This document shows, in pieces, positions 44,298 to 52,697 of a DNA stretch of 61,896 bases (positions are counted from its first letter, which is position 1; every line of letters begins with the position of its first letter). A program made the translations under genes and the position numbers. The DNA is from Labilithrix sp. (lineage in GTDB: Bacteria > Myxococcota_A > Polyangia > Polyangiales > Polyangiaceae): assembly GCA_019637105.1 (NCBI GenBank), contig JAHBWF010000026.1, positions 1 to 61,896 of the forward strand. Direction: 5' to 3'. The notes below the pieces were generated by a model, which was not told where the DNA came from, did not search any database, and saw only the letters and a list, made by a program, of their open reading frames with translations.

Positions 44298-45530
44298 ATG
44301 GACGGGATGGCCGCGGTCCGCGTCTCCCGTCGCGGGGTCGAGTCGATCCGTCGAGGACACCCGTGGATCTACCGGTCCGCGGTGGTCCAACATTTCATCT
44401 CTCGAAGCGAAGCGGGCCACGAGCGCGCGAGCCGGCCCGGCGGGGGCTCGATCGTAAGCATCCTCGACGAGGTCGGCCAGCCTTTGGGCTGCGGCGTTTG
44501 GGATCCGGTCTCGCCGATCGCCGTGCGCGTCTGGTCGCTGGACCCGCGCGCGCGCCTCGACGCCGCGATGTTTCGCGCGCGCCTCGAGCGCGCCATCGAG
44601 ATCCGCCTTCGCCTCTTCGCCGACGGAGCGACCACCGCGTACCGCCTCGTCCACGGCGAGGGCGACCGTGTCCCCGCGTTCGTAGTGGATCGCTACGGAG
44701 ACGTTGCAGTTCTCCGCATCGACGGCGACGCCGCCCGGGCGGTCTCGGCGGACCTCCTCCGCGACGTCGAGGCGCCGCTCCGCGCGATCGGGATCACGAC
44801 GCTCCTCGAGCGCGAGGGGCGCCGCGGCGAGGCGCCCGAGCTCCGCCCGGTCTTCGGCCCCGCCCGCGAGAAGGTCGAGGTCAAGGAGCACGGCGTCCCG
44901 TTCGTCGTCGATCTCGCGCGGGGGCAGAAGACCGGCGCGTTCCTCGATCAGCGCGAGAACCGGCGACGCGTCGGCGAGCTCGTCGCGCGACGCGCGGCCG
45001 CCGGCGGCGCGCCCGTCCGCGTCCTGAACCTCTTCTCGTACGCCGGGGGCTTCTCGCTCCGCGCGGCGCTCGCGGGTGGCGCGGTCACGAGCGTCGACGT
45101 CGCGACGGCGGCGCACGCGACGGCGCAGGAGAGCTTCCGCCTCGCGGGCGTCGACCCGCGCGCGCACGCGTTCGTCACCGCCGACTGCTTCGCGTGGCTC
45201 GAGGCCGCCGCGCGGCGCGGCGAGCGCTGGGACGTCGTCGTCAGCGATCCGCCGAGCTTCGCGCCGAGCGAGAAGGCGAAGCCGAAGGGCATCGCGGCCT
45301 ACCGCGCGCTCCACCGCGCGTGCGTCGACGTGCTCGCCGACGGCGGCAGCTTCGTCGCCGCCTCCTGCTCGAGCCACGTCACCGCCGAGGACTTCGCCGC
45401 CACGCTCGACGACACCGCGCTCGGCCGCGCCGATCTGCGCCTGCTCGAGCAGCACGGGGCGCCCGCGGACCACCCGACGCTGCCTGCGTTCCCGGAGGGA
45501 CGCTACTTGAAGCTCTGCCTGCTCGAGTGA
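44298..45530 (+). CDS. Class I rRNA large-subunit methyltransferase (RlmI-like)
   Basis: 410 residues from the ATG at 44298, chosen because GAGGAG precedes it closely; ATG codons at 44250 and 44307 are alternatives. An N-terminal PUA-like domain (RRGVESIRRGHPWIYRSAV) and a central domain (YRLVHGEGDRVPAFVVDRYG) lead to a Rossmann methyltransferase. QKTGAFLDQRENRRRV, the SAM motif VLNLFSYAGGFSL near 250 and the catalytic-type SDPPSFAP motif near 315 are all present. This is the RlmI/RlmK-type architecture that makes m5C in 23S rRNA. The exact target is inferred. Confidence 0.85.
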   Translation: MDGMAAVRVSRRGVESIRRGHPWIYRSAVVQHFISRSEAGHERASRPGGGSIVSILDEVGQPLGCGVWDPVSPIAVRVWSLDPRARLDAAMFRARLERAIEIRLRLFADGATTAYRLVHGEGDRVPAFVVDRYGDVAVLRIDGDAARAVSADLLRDVEAPLRAIGITTLLEREGRRGEAPELRPVFGPAREKVEVKEHGVPFVVDLARGQKTGAFLDQRENRRRVGELVARRAAAGGAPVRVLNLFSYAGGFSLRAALAGGAVTSVDVATAAHATAQESFRLAGVDPRAHAFVTADCFAWLEAAARRGERWDVVVSDPPSFAPSEKAKPKGIAAYRALHRACVDVLADGGSFVAASCSSHVTAEDFAATLDDTALGRADLRLLEQHGAPADHPTLPAFPEGRYLKLCLLE

Positions 45531-45605
45531 ACGAGCGAAGGCCGCGCGCCGCGGCCGCGGCGCGGCGTGCTATCTGTCCGAGCCGCACGCGCCGTGAGCA
45601 CGCCC

Positions 45606-46557
45606 ATGAAGGTCGATCGCTTCCTCGTCGACAACCGCGCCGGATGGCGCATCGCCATCACGCGGTACGGCCCCACGCGCGCCGGGCGGCCCCCGTCCTC
45701 ATCGTGCCCGGCTACGGATGAACTCGTTCATCTTCAGCTTTCATCCGACCGGCCCGTCGATGGTCGAGTGCCTCGCCGCGCGCGGGCTCGAGGCGTGGAC
45801 CGTCGATCTCCGGGGACAGGGCCGCTCGATCCGCGCCCGCGGCAACCACCGCTACGACCTCGGCAGCCTCGCCGTCGAGGACGTCGGCGCGGCGGTCGCG
45901 CACGTGCTCACGCACACGTCGACCGGCGCCTCGAAGCTCGACCTCGTGGGCTGCAGCCTCGGCACGGCCCTGGCGTTCGCGCACGTCGCGATCGCGCCGC
46001 GCGCGCCGGTCCACGCCCTCGTCTCGATGGCCGGGCTCGTCACCTGGCGCGAGGCGCATCCTCTCGTCCGCCTCGTCTTCGGCTCGCGGCGCCTCGCCGG
46101 GCTGCTGCGGATGAAGAACACGCGCCGCGTCGCGCGCCTGGCGCTGCCGGTCGTCTCGAAGCTCGCGCCGTCGCTCCTCTCGATCTACCTCAACGAGCGC
46201 TCGACGGACCTCTCGCAGGTCGCGCGGATGGTGCAGACGGTCGAGGACCCTCACCCGATCATCAACCGCGAGATCGCGGAGTGGATCCGCCGCGGCGACC
46301 TGGTCATCCGCGGCGTGAACGTCTCGGCCCGCCTCCCCGAGCTCCGGCACCCGTACCTGTGCGTCGTCGCCAACGACGACGGCATCGTGCTGCCCGCCAC
46401 GGCGCGCCACACGTTCGACGCGATCGGCTCGACCCACAAGGAGATCCTCTTCGTCGGCGACACCGAGATGCCGATCGGCCACGCCGATCTCTTCCTCTGC
46501 AAGGGCGCGCAGCCGCGCGTCTTCGCGCCGATCGCCGATTTCCTCCTCGAGGCGTGA
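45606..46557 (+). pseudogene. Alpha/beta hydrolase, N-terminal frame broken twice as sequenced
   Basis: From the ATG at 45606 the protein reads MKVDRFLVDNRAGWRIAITR, then the frame fails in a C run at 45690-45694. VLIVPGYG lies in the next frame, and after GG at 45716 the third frame starts MNSFIFSFHPTG and runs to the stop at 46557. Adding one C and one G restores about 317 residues. The nucleophile elbow is GCSLG (Ser near 115 of the restored protein), an acid may be Asp in VVANDDGIV, and the final His in IGHADLF is in place. It is a serine hydrolase or lipase-like enzyme of unknown substrate. Both lesions are in homopolymers. Confidence 0.75.
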
Positions 46558-46590
46558 GCCAGGCGTGCGCGGCGCGACGCAGCGCGAGCG

Positions 46591-47238
46591 TCAGCGCGAC
46601 TCGAGCTCGTAGAAGAGGACCCCCGCGTCCTTCTTGCACCAGATCCCGCAGCCGACCTCGACGTAGTGCTTCGAGAGGCGCGCGCGGTACCACGCGCCGG
46701 TGCGCTCGAACACCTTCACGTCGGTGCGCCCCTCGTCGCAGACGTCGCGGATGTCGCGCTTGGTGATCGCCTCGAGGTACAGGAAGCCCCCCGTCATCGC
46801 CGCGAGGTTGTCGATCGCCTTCGCCGCGCCGGCGTCGTCGAGGTAAGGCAGCACGCCCTGGCAGACGACGAGGTCGAAGCGCTCCTTCGCGCGCCACTTG
46901 GTGATGTCGCGCTGCTCGTGGCCGTACTCGCGGCAGGCGTGCGCGCTGTACTCGGTCGAGCGGTACGCGACGCTCGGCCGCCGCTTCGCGAACCACTGCC
47001 GCCAGAGCCCCACGCCGGCGCCGACGTCGAGCACGGTCACGAGCGGGTGCTGCCACCACTCGATGAAGGACACCACGGCGGAGCACAGCTTCCCGACCTC
47101 CTCGGCGGAGTGGACGCGCGTCCGCGCGCTCCCGTAGTAGCGGTCGTAGTACTCGGCGTCGAACGGCTCGGGCTTCTTCGCGGCGCGCGTGGGCATGTTG
47201 ACGTCTTCTTCGGTCTCGCGTGGGACGAGGGCGGTCAT
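46591..47238 (-). CDS. SAM-dependent methyltransferase (class I)
   Basis: 215 residues; the ATG at 47238 overlaps the stop of the permease gene (ATGA), which supports this start over the in-frame ATG at 47196. FDAEYYDRYYG near the N-terminus is typical of small class I methyltransferases. The SAM-binding motif is VLDVGAGVGLWRQW near residue 68, followed by VVCQGVLPYL. The C-terminal part contains CGIWCKKDAGVLFY. The substrate is unknown. Coupling to a MacB-type permease suggests modification of the exported compound or regulation of the exporter. Confidence 0.8.
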   Translation of the reverse strand: MTALVPRETEEDVNMPTRAAKKPEPFDAEYYDRYYGSARTRVHSAEEVGKLCSAVVSFIEWWQHPLVTVLDVGAGVGLWRQWFAKRRPSVAYRSTEYSAHACREYGHEQRDITKWRAKERFDLVVCQGVLPYLDDAGAAKAIDNLAAMTGGFLYLEAITKRDIRDVCDEGRTDVKVFERTGAWYRARLSKHYVEVGCGIWCKKDAGVLFYELESR

Positions 47239-48464
47239 TCGTATCGCAACGCGTCGATCGGATCGAGCTGCGACGCCTTACGGGCCGGGTAGATCCCGAA
47301 GACGACGCCGACGAGCGCGCTGAAGACGACCGAGATGCCGATCACGTCGACCTGGATCTGCATCGGCCAGCGGAACTTCCCCGCCAGCCAGGACGCGGTC
47401 CCCACGCCGAGCGCGACGCCGATGAGGCCGCCGGTCAGCGAGAGCACGAGGGCCTCGACCAAAAACTGCAGGAGGATGCTCCGCGGCTTGGCCCCGATGG
47501 CCATCCGCAGCCCGATCTCGCGCGTGCGCTCGGTCACGCTGACGAGCATGATGTTCATGATCCCGATCCCGCCGACCAGGAGCGAGACCGCCGCGACGCT
47601 CGCCAGGAGCGTGGTCATCGTCTCGGTCCCCTGCTGCTGCGCGCTCGCGACCTCGGAGAGGTTGCGGATCGAGAAGTCGTCCTCGCCGCCCGGCGGGATG
47701 TGGTGGCGATCGCGCAGGAGCGCCTGCACGTCCGTCATCGCGCGCTGCGTGGTGTCCGAGCCCGTCGCCTGCACGAAGATCGTCCCGGTGAGGAACTTGC
47801 CGAGGCCGCCCTGGATGCGCTGCGCGAACGTCGTCATCGGGATGAACGCGGCGTCGTCGTAGTCCTGCCCCGAGGGCGACTGCCCCTTCTTCTCGAGCAC
47901 GCCGACGACGCCGAACGGCGACTGGCCGATGCGCACGGTCTGGCCGACGGGGTTCGCCGACGGCCCGAAGAGGCGCTCGACCACGGTCTGCCCGAGGACC
48001 ACGACCTTCGAGCCCGCGTCGACGTCGGCCTGGGTGAACGGCGCGCCGACGGCGACGGGCCAGCTCCGGATCTCGAAGTAGTCGGGCGACGTGCCGGTGA
48101 TCGACGTGGTCCAGTTGAGCTCGTCGCTCACGATCGACTGGTTCGCGCGGAGCTGCGGGGCCGCCGCCTTCACCGCCGGCACCTCGGCGCGGATCGCCGC
48201 GAGGTCGTCCCACGTGAGCGTCGGCATGCTCCCGAAGCCGCCGAACGACCCGCCCGCAGTCGTCGACCCCGGCATCACGATGAGGAGGTTCGTGCCCATC
48301 GCGGAGAACGCCTGCTCGACCTGCGCCTTCGCGCCGGCGCCGATCGCCATCATCGCGATGACCGCGGCGACGCCGATGATGATGCCGAGCGTCGTGAGGA
48401 ACGAGCGCATCTTGTTCCGGAGGACCGCGCGGAACGCGACCACGACGGTGACGAGGGGGTTCAC
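47235..48464 (-). CDS. MacB-type ABC transporter permease
   Basis: 409 residues. The first helix is at about 20-42 (RSFLTTLGIIIGVAAVIAM), then a periplasmic MacB core domain of about 220 residues, and three C-terminal helices after residue 285 (LVGGIGIMNIMLVSVTERTR, GGLIGVALGVGTASWLAG, VVFSALVGVVFGIYPA). The phrase ERTREIGLRMAIGA is the permease coupling helix. It works with the ATPase encoded upstream and the adaptor. In E. coli MacB both domains are in one chain; here they are separate genes. The mechanotransmission family exports peptides, lipids or antibiotics. Confidence 0.9.
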   Translation of the reverse strand: MNPLVTVVVAFRAVLRNKMRSFLTTLGIIIGVAAVIAMMAIGAGAKAQVEQAFSAMGTNLLIVMPGSTTAGGSFGGFGSMPTLTWDDLAAIRAEVPAVKAAAPQLRANQSIVSDELNWTTSITGTSPDYFEIRSWPVAVGAPFTQADVDAGSKVVVLGQTVVERLFGPSANPVGQTVRIGQSPFGVVGVLEKKGQSPSGQDYDDAAFIPMTTFAQRIQGGLGKFLTGTIFVQATGSDTTQRAMTDVQALLRDRHHIPPGGEDDFSIRNLSEVASAQQQGTETMTTLLASVAAVSLLVGGIGIMNIMLVSVTERTREIGLRMAIGAKPRSILLQFLVEALVLSLTGGLIGVALGVGTASWLAGKFRWPMQIQVDVIGISVVFSALVGVVFGIYPARKASQLDPIDALRYE

Positions 48465-48501
48465 CGGCCCCTCCCCCGCGGCCCCGCGCTCGGGCGCCCG
48501 C

Positions 48502-49242
48502 TCACGGATGCACCTCCGCGCCCGCCGCCGGCGCCGATCGCGCGGGGCGCGGCACCTGCTCGCGATCCGTGACGATGAGCCCGTCCTTGACGACGACGAC
48601 GCGCGACGCGCACTCGGCGATGTCGGGCTCGTGGGTGACGAGGACGATCGTGATGCCGGCCCGGCCGAGCTCCTGGAACAGCGCCATCACGTCGATGCTC
48701 GTCTGCGAGTCGAGGTTGCCCGTCGGCTCGTCGGCGAGGATGACCTTCGGGTCGCCCACGAGCGCGCGCGCGATCGCGACGCGCTGCTGCTGGCCGCCGG
48801 AGAGCTGCGCCGGGGTGTGATCGAGGCGGGCGCCGAGGCCGACGCGCTCGAGCGCGAGCCGGGCGCGCCGACGCCGCTCCGCGCCGCCGACGCCGCGGTA
48901 GACGAGCGGCAGCTCGACGTTCTCGAGCGCGCTCGTCCGCGCGAGGAGGTTGAAGCTCTGGAAGACGAAGCCGAGGATCTCGCTCCGCACCTCGGCGAGC
49001 TCGTTCTTGTTCATCCTCGCGACCTCGCGCCCCGCCAGGCGGTACGAGCCCGACGTCGGCCGATCGAGGCAGCCGAGGAGGTTCATCAGCGTCGACTTGC
49101 CCGAGCCGGACGAGCCCATGATCGCCACGAACTCGCCGGGACGGACGTCGAGCGAGACCCCGCGCAACGCGCGCACCTCGACGTCGCCGGTCTTGTAGAC
49201 CTTCTCGACGTCCGCGACGCGGATGAGGGGCTCGGCGACCAC
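48502..49242 (-). CDS. MacB/LolD-type ABC transporter ATP-binding protein
   Basis: 246 residues with a GTG start at 49242 behind GGAG; a much longer open frame upstream is compositional. Walker A is GSSGSGKST near residue 40, the Q-loop VFQSFNLLARTSALENVELP follows, the signature is LSGGQQQR near 145, Walker B is VILADEPTGNLD and the H-loop is VTHEPDIA. It powers the permease encoded 37 bp downstream. The sequence order adaptor-ATPase-permease is typical of MacAB-type exporters. No TolC-like outer-membrane gene is adjacent. Confidence 0.9.
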   Translation of the reverse strand: MVAEPLIRVADVEKVYKTGDVEVRALRGVSLDVRPGEFVAIMGSSGSGKSTLMNLLGCLDRPTSGSYRLAGREVARMNKNELAEVRSEILGFVFQSFNLLARTSALENVELPLVYRGVGGAERRRRARLALERVGLGARLDHTPAQLSGGQQQRVAIARALVGDPKVILADEPTGNLDSQTSIDVMALFQELGRAGITIVLVTHEPDIAECASRVVVVKDGLIVTDREQVPRPARSAPAAGAEVHP

Positions 49243-49340
49243 GCGCTCTAGCTCCGCTCGCCCCCCGCGCGCGTGAGGGCGAGGAAGGAGGCTCGTCGTC
49301 TTCGCTGTCCGGCTCGCGTCATGGCATCCCTCCGTGCGTC

Positions 49341-49358
49341 GCCCGAAGAGCTTCGGGC
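49341..49358 (-). terminator. Hairpin between the adaptor and ATPase genes
   Basis: GCCCGAAG and its complement form a stem with a 2-nt loop just beyond the adaptor stop at 49368. No T-run follows on the minus strand. It may cause partial termination, giving more adaptor than transporter mRNA, or act as an mRNA stabiliser. Confidence 0.35.
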
Positions 49359-49367
49359 CGAACGACG

Positions 49368-50780
49368 TTAGAACATGCGTCCCATGCGCGGGGGCGGCCC
49401 GCCCGTGCTCGCGGGTCGGCCGGCGACGTTCGCCTCGAGGATGACGAGATCGCCCTCGGCGAGACCGCCGGAGACGATCTCGGTGAGCGTCCCGTCCGAG
49501 AGGCCGGTCTTCACGTCGACCGACTCGGGCCGACCGCCGCGCAGGACGAAGACGGTGCGCGACGTCGGCTCGCCCGGCGCGCGCGAGGGCCGCTCGTCGG
49601 GCGCCCCCATCAACCGCTCGCCCGGCGGCCCCGCCAACCGCTCGCCCGGAGGCCCCGCCAACCGCTCGCCCGGAGGCCCCATCGACGGCTCGCCCGGCGG
49701 CCCCGACGGCCGCGCGGGCTGGGCCGAGCCGGCGAACGGCGCGCCGTCCGCCGCGGTGACCGACAGCGAGGCGGCGGGGCTCGCGGCGCGGCTCGACGCG
49801 ATGGCCGAGGTGACCTCCGCCGGCGGCTTGAAGCGCATCGCCGCGTTCGGGATCGCGAGCACGCCGCTCCTCTCGGCGAACACGATCGTCGTCGTCGCCG
49901 TCATCCCGGGGCGCAGGCGGAGGTCGTCGTTGTCGACGTCGATCACCGCGTCGTAGGTGACGACGTTCTGCACGGTCTGCGCGGCGTTCCGGATCTGCGC
50001 GATCGTCCCCTTGAAGCGCTGCCCGGGGAACGCGTCGACCGTGAACCACGTCTCCATGCCGGGCTGCAGGCGGCCGACGTCTCCCTCCGCGACGCTCGTG
50101 TGGACCTGCATCTTCCGGAGGTCCTCGGCGATCGTGAAGAGGACCGGCGCCTGGAGCGACGAGGCCACGGTCTGGCCGACGTCGACGTCGCGCGAGAGCA
50201 CGACGCCGTCGATCGGCGAGATGATGTCGGTGTACGAGAGGTTCACCTGCGCCTGGTGCAACGCGGCGCTCGCCTGCTGGAGCGTCGCCTTCGCGACCTC
50301 GGTCTGCGCGACCGCGACCGCGACGTTCGTCTGGGCGGTCTGCAGCTCGGCCGCGGACGCGAGCCCCTGGTCCGCGAGCGAGGTGGCGCGCTTGAGCACG
50401 AGATCGGCGTCGCGCTGCTGAGCCTCCGCGCGGACGACGCCGGCCTTCGCGGCGGCGAAGTTCGCCCGCTCCCGCTCGACCGCCGCGATGAAGAGCTGCG
50501 GATCGATCTTGGCGATCACCTGCCCCTTCTTCACCACCGAGTTGTAGTCCGCGGAGAGCTTCGCGACGCGGCCGCTCACCTGCGCGCCGATCTGCACCGT
50601 GACCGTCGCCTCGAGCGTCCCGCTCGCCGTCACGCGCGCCACGATCTTGCGCCTCTCGACCGGCGCCGTCCGGTAGGTGATGTCCGGGCCCGTGTTGCGC
50701 GAGCGCCACCACCAGACGCCGGAGGCCACACCGGCCAGCACCACGACGAGGACGATCCAGGACGCGGCCTTCTTGAGCAT
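49368..50780 (-). CDS. MacA-like periplasmic adaptor with PPGE-repeat insert
   Basis: 470 residues. An N-terminal membrane anchor (ASWIVLVVVLAGVASGVWWW, about 6-25) precedes a lipoyl half-motif, a hairpin of about 100 helical residues (RERANFAAAKAGVVRAEAQQ), the second lipoyl half and beta-barrel (DIISPIDGVVLSRDVDVGQTV), and the membrane-proximal domain. Between about residues 345 and 395 sits an insert of eight-residue repeats such as GPPGERLA. The chain then returns to the family sequence (VFVLRGGRPESVDVKTGL). It links the MacB-type pump to an outer-membrane channel. The start is preceded by CGGAG. Confidence 0.9.
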   Translation of the reverse strand: MLKKAASWIVLVVVLAGVASGVWWWRSRNTGPDITYRTAPVERRKIVARVTASGTLEATVTVQIGAQVSGRVAKLSADYNSVVKKGQVIAKIDPQLFIAAVERERANFAAAKAGVVRAEAQQRDADLVLKRATSLADQGLASAAELQTAQTNVAVAVAQTEVAKATLQQASAALHQAQVNLSYTDIISPIDGVVLSRDVDVGQTVASSLQAPVLFTIAEDLRKMQVHTSVAEGDVGRLQPGMETWFTVDAFPGQRFKGTIAQIRNAAQTVQNVVTYDAVIDVDNDDLRLRPGMTATTTIVFAERSGVLAIPNAAMRFKPPAEVTSAIASSRAASPAASLSVTAADGAPFAGSAQPARPSGPPGEPSMGPPGERLAGPPGERLAGPPGERLMGAPDERPSRAPGEPTSRTVFVLRGGRPESVDVKTGLSDGTLTEIVSGGLAEGDLVILEANVAGRPASTGGPPPRMGRMF

Positions 50781-51053
50781 CGACGCTCCGGGATCTTAGG
50801 GCGCCGGCCGGCGACCGCGAGCCGAAAGCCGACGAGCCGTAGATCCTTTTCGCGCCGCCCGCGTCGTAGCAGCCTGCCCGGGCTCGGCTCCCGCGCCGCG
50901 CGATGTCCGTCGCGCGGCCTCGGGCCGCCCCGGCACGGCAGAGCCGTCTCCCGATCCTCCAGCCAGGCGTCCAACGCGCTCGGGGATCGGCGAAATCCAT
51001 CACGTTCTCCAACTGTTCCAGGACGCCCGGTCGATCGGGCGAGAGGGTTGCTC

Positions 51054-52523
51054 ATGCGCAAGACGAGGGGCGTCGGGTTCGGGCTCATGCTGGCGCTCGC
51101 GGGGACCGCGTGCGGGACGGCGGGCGGCGCGGGGGCGAGCGCCAAGGCGCCGGCGCCCACGACGGCAGAGCCGGTCGCGCCCAGCGGCGCGGCGGAGGCC
51201 TCCGCCGCCGAGGCCGCCGACGGGCGGCGCGCCGCCCGCGACGGGATTTGGATCGGCGCCGCGGCGGAGGGCGAGATGTTGACGTCGAGCACGCGCGAGA
51301 CCTTCCTCGGCGTGTGGGTCGACGTCCCGGAGATCCGACCCGAGGTCCGGCCTCCGATGGAGCTCGCGCTCGTCATCGACACGTCCGGCTCGATGGCCGG
51401 CGCCAAGATCGAGAACGCGCGCCGCGCCGCCGCGACGCTCGTGAACGATCTCAAGGACGGCGACATCGTCGCGCTCGACACCTTCTCCGACACCGCGCGC
51501 ACCGTCGTCCCGCCGACGCGGCTCACGGCCGAGTCACGCGCGCGGCTCCTCCACGCCGTCGGCGCGCTCGGCGTGAGCGGCTCGACGAACATGTTCGACG
51601 GCCTCACGCTCGCCGAGAGCCAGGTGGCCGCGGCGCCCGCCACGCACAGCCTGCGCCGCATCGTCGTCATCTCCGACGGCATCGCGAACGTCGGGCCCTC
51701 GTCCCCCGAGACGCTCGGCGCGATCGCCGAGCGCGGCCTCCGCTTCCGCGCGCAGATCACGTCGCTCGGCGTCGGAAACGACTACGACGAGCGAACGCTC
51801 AACGCGCTCGCGGTGCGCTCGAGCGGGCGGCTCTATCACCTCGGCGAGCCGCGCGAGATGGCGAACATCCTCCGGAGCGAGCTCGCGCTCCTGAACGCCA
51901 CGATCGCGAGCGACTCGTTCGTCGAGATCGTCCCCGCCCCGGGCGTCGCGCTCGTCGGCGCCGACGGCGTGCGCGCGGACTGGCACGACGGCGGCTCGCT
52001 CCGCATCCCGCTCGGCGCGCTCCACGCCGGCCAGCACCGCGAGGCGCTCGTGCGCGTCCGCATCACCGATCCCGCGTCGTTCGAGGGTCAGACGCGCTCG
52101 CTCGCGAGCGTACGCCTCCGCTTCCGCGACGCGCAGGACAGCGATCTCGAGCGGGTGCAGGAGGTCGTCGCGCGCACGCAGCTCACCGGCGACGAGGCCG
52201 CCGTCGCGAGCCACGTGAGCTCGCGCACCAAGGCGATCGTCGCGATCCAGGAGTCCGCGAGGATCCAGATGGCGGCCGCGCAGCGCCTCAACGACGGGCA
52301 GTTCATGGACGCCGACAAGGAGCTCGCGCGCGCCGAGGCGTCGCTCGCGGCCCAGGCGCGCGTCGTCTCCGCCCCCGCCGAGAAGAAGCGCATCGCCGAG
52401 GCGCAGACCCGCGTCGCCGCCGCGCGCGCGACGGCGCGGGCGATGCCGAGCAAGCCCAAGGCGGCGCAGCGCAACGACGCGCTCGAGATGAACGCGAGCG
52501 GCATGAAGGACATGGGGTTCTGA
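51054..52523 (+). CDS. VWA-domain lipoprotein
   Basis: 489 residues from the ATG at 51054. A lipobox ends at Cys20 (LAGTAC). The von Willebrand A domain begins near residue 102 (MELALVIDTSGSMAGAKI); its metal site is complete with DTSGS, a Thr region SGSTNMFDG near 178 and ISDGIANVG near 205. A beta-rich domain follows (about 295-370) and a helical Ala/Lys/Gln-rich tail ends in MKDMGF. Surface VWA proteins bind ligands through Mg2+. The target is unknown. It is divergent from the MacA-like gene. Confidence 0.8.
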   Translation: MRKTRGVGFGLMLALAGTACGTAGGAGASAKAPAPTTAEPVAPSGAAEASAAEAADGRRAARDGIWIGAAAEGEMLTSSTRETFLGVWVDVPEIRPEVRPPMELALVIDTSGSMAGAKIENARRAAATLVNDLKDGDIVALDTFSDTARTVVPPTRLTAESRARLLHAVGALGVSGSTNMFDGLTLAESQVAAAPATHSLRRIVVISDGIANVGPSSPETLGAIAERGLRFRAQITSLGVGNDYDERTLNALAVRSSGRLYHLGEPREMANILRSELALLNATIASDSFVEIVPAPGVALVGADGVRADWHDGGSLRIPLGALHAGQHREALVRVRITDPASFEGQTRSLASVRLRFRDAQDSDLERVQEVVARTQLTGDEAAVASHVSSRTKAIVAIQESARIQMAAAQRLNDGQFMDADKELARAEASLAAQARVVSAPAEKKRIAEAQTRVAAARATARAMPSKPKAAQRNDALEMNASGMKDMGF

Positions 52524-52575
52524 GCGCCCGCGAGGCGGCGTTGCGCAACCTCTCGCGCCCCCGCGAGGGTGAGCT

Positions 52576-52591
52576 GGATCGGCGCCGATCC
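52576..52591. terminator. Perfect 16-bp palindrome after the VWA gene
   Basis: GGATCGGCGCCGATCC lies 53 bp beyond the stop at 52523. It may form a stem in the transcript and end the VWA transcript, although no T-run follows, or it may be a binding site. Confidence 0.35.
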
Positions 52592-52642
52592 GTCACGCCC
52601 GGGGACGCGCGGGCGCCGGGACGACGCCAAGTCTTCGAGATC

Positions 52643-52671
52643 CCACATGTAGGACTGTGTCGTTCATGTGG
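52643..52671. promoter_or_regulatory. Inverted repeat upstream of the propeller-lipoprotein gene
   Basis: CCACATG at 52643-52649 and CATGTGG at 52665-52671 form a perfect 7-bp inverted repeat with centres 22 bp apart, about two helical turns. It lies 27 bp upstream of the start at 52698, in one of the most AT-rich stretches nearby. The geometry fits an operator for a dimeric regulator. Confidence 0.45.
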
Positions 52672-52697
52672 CGCTATTGTTGCGTGAGCGTGTCGCG

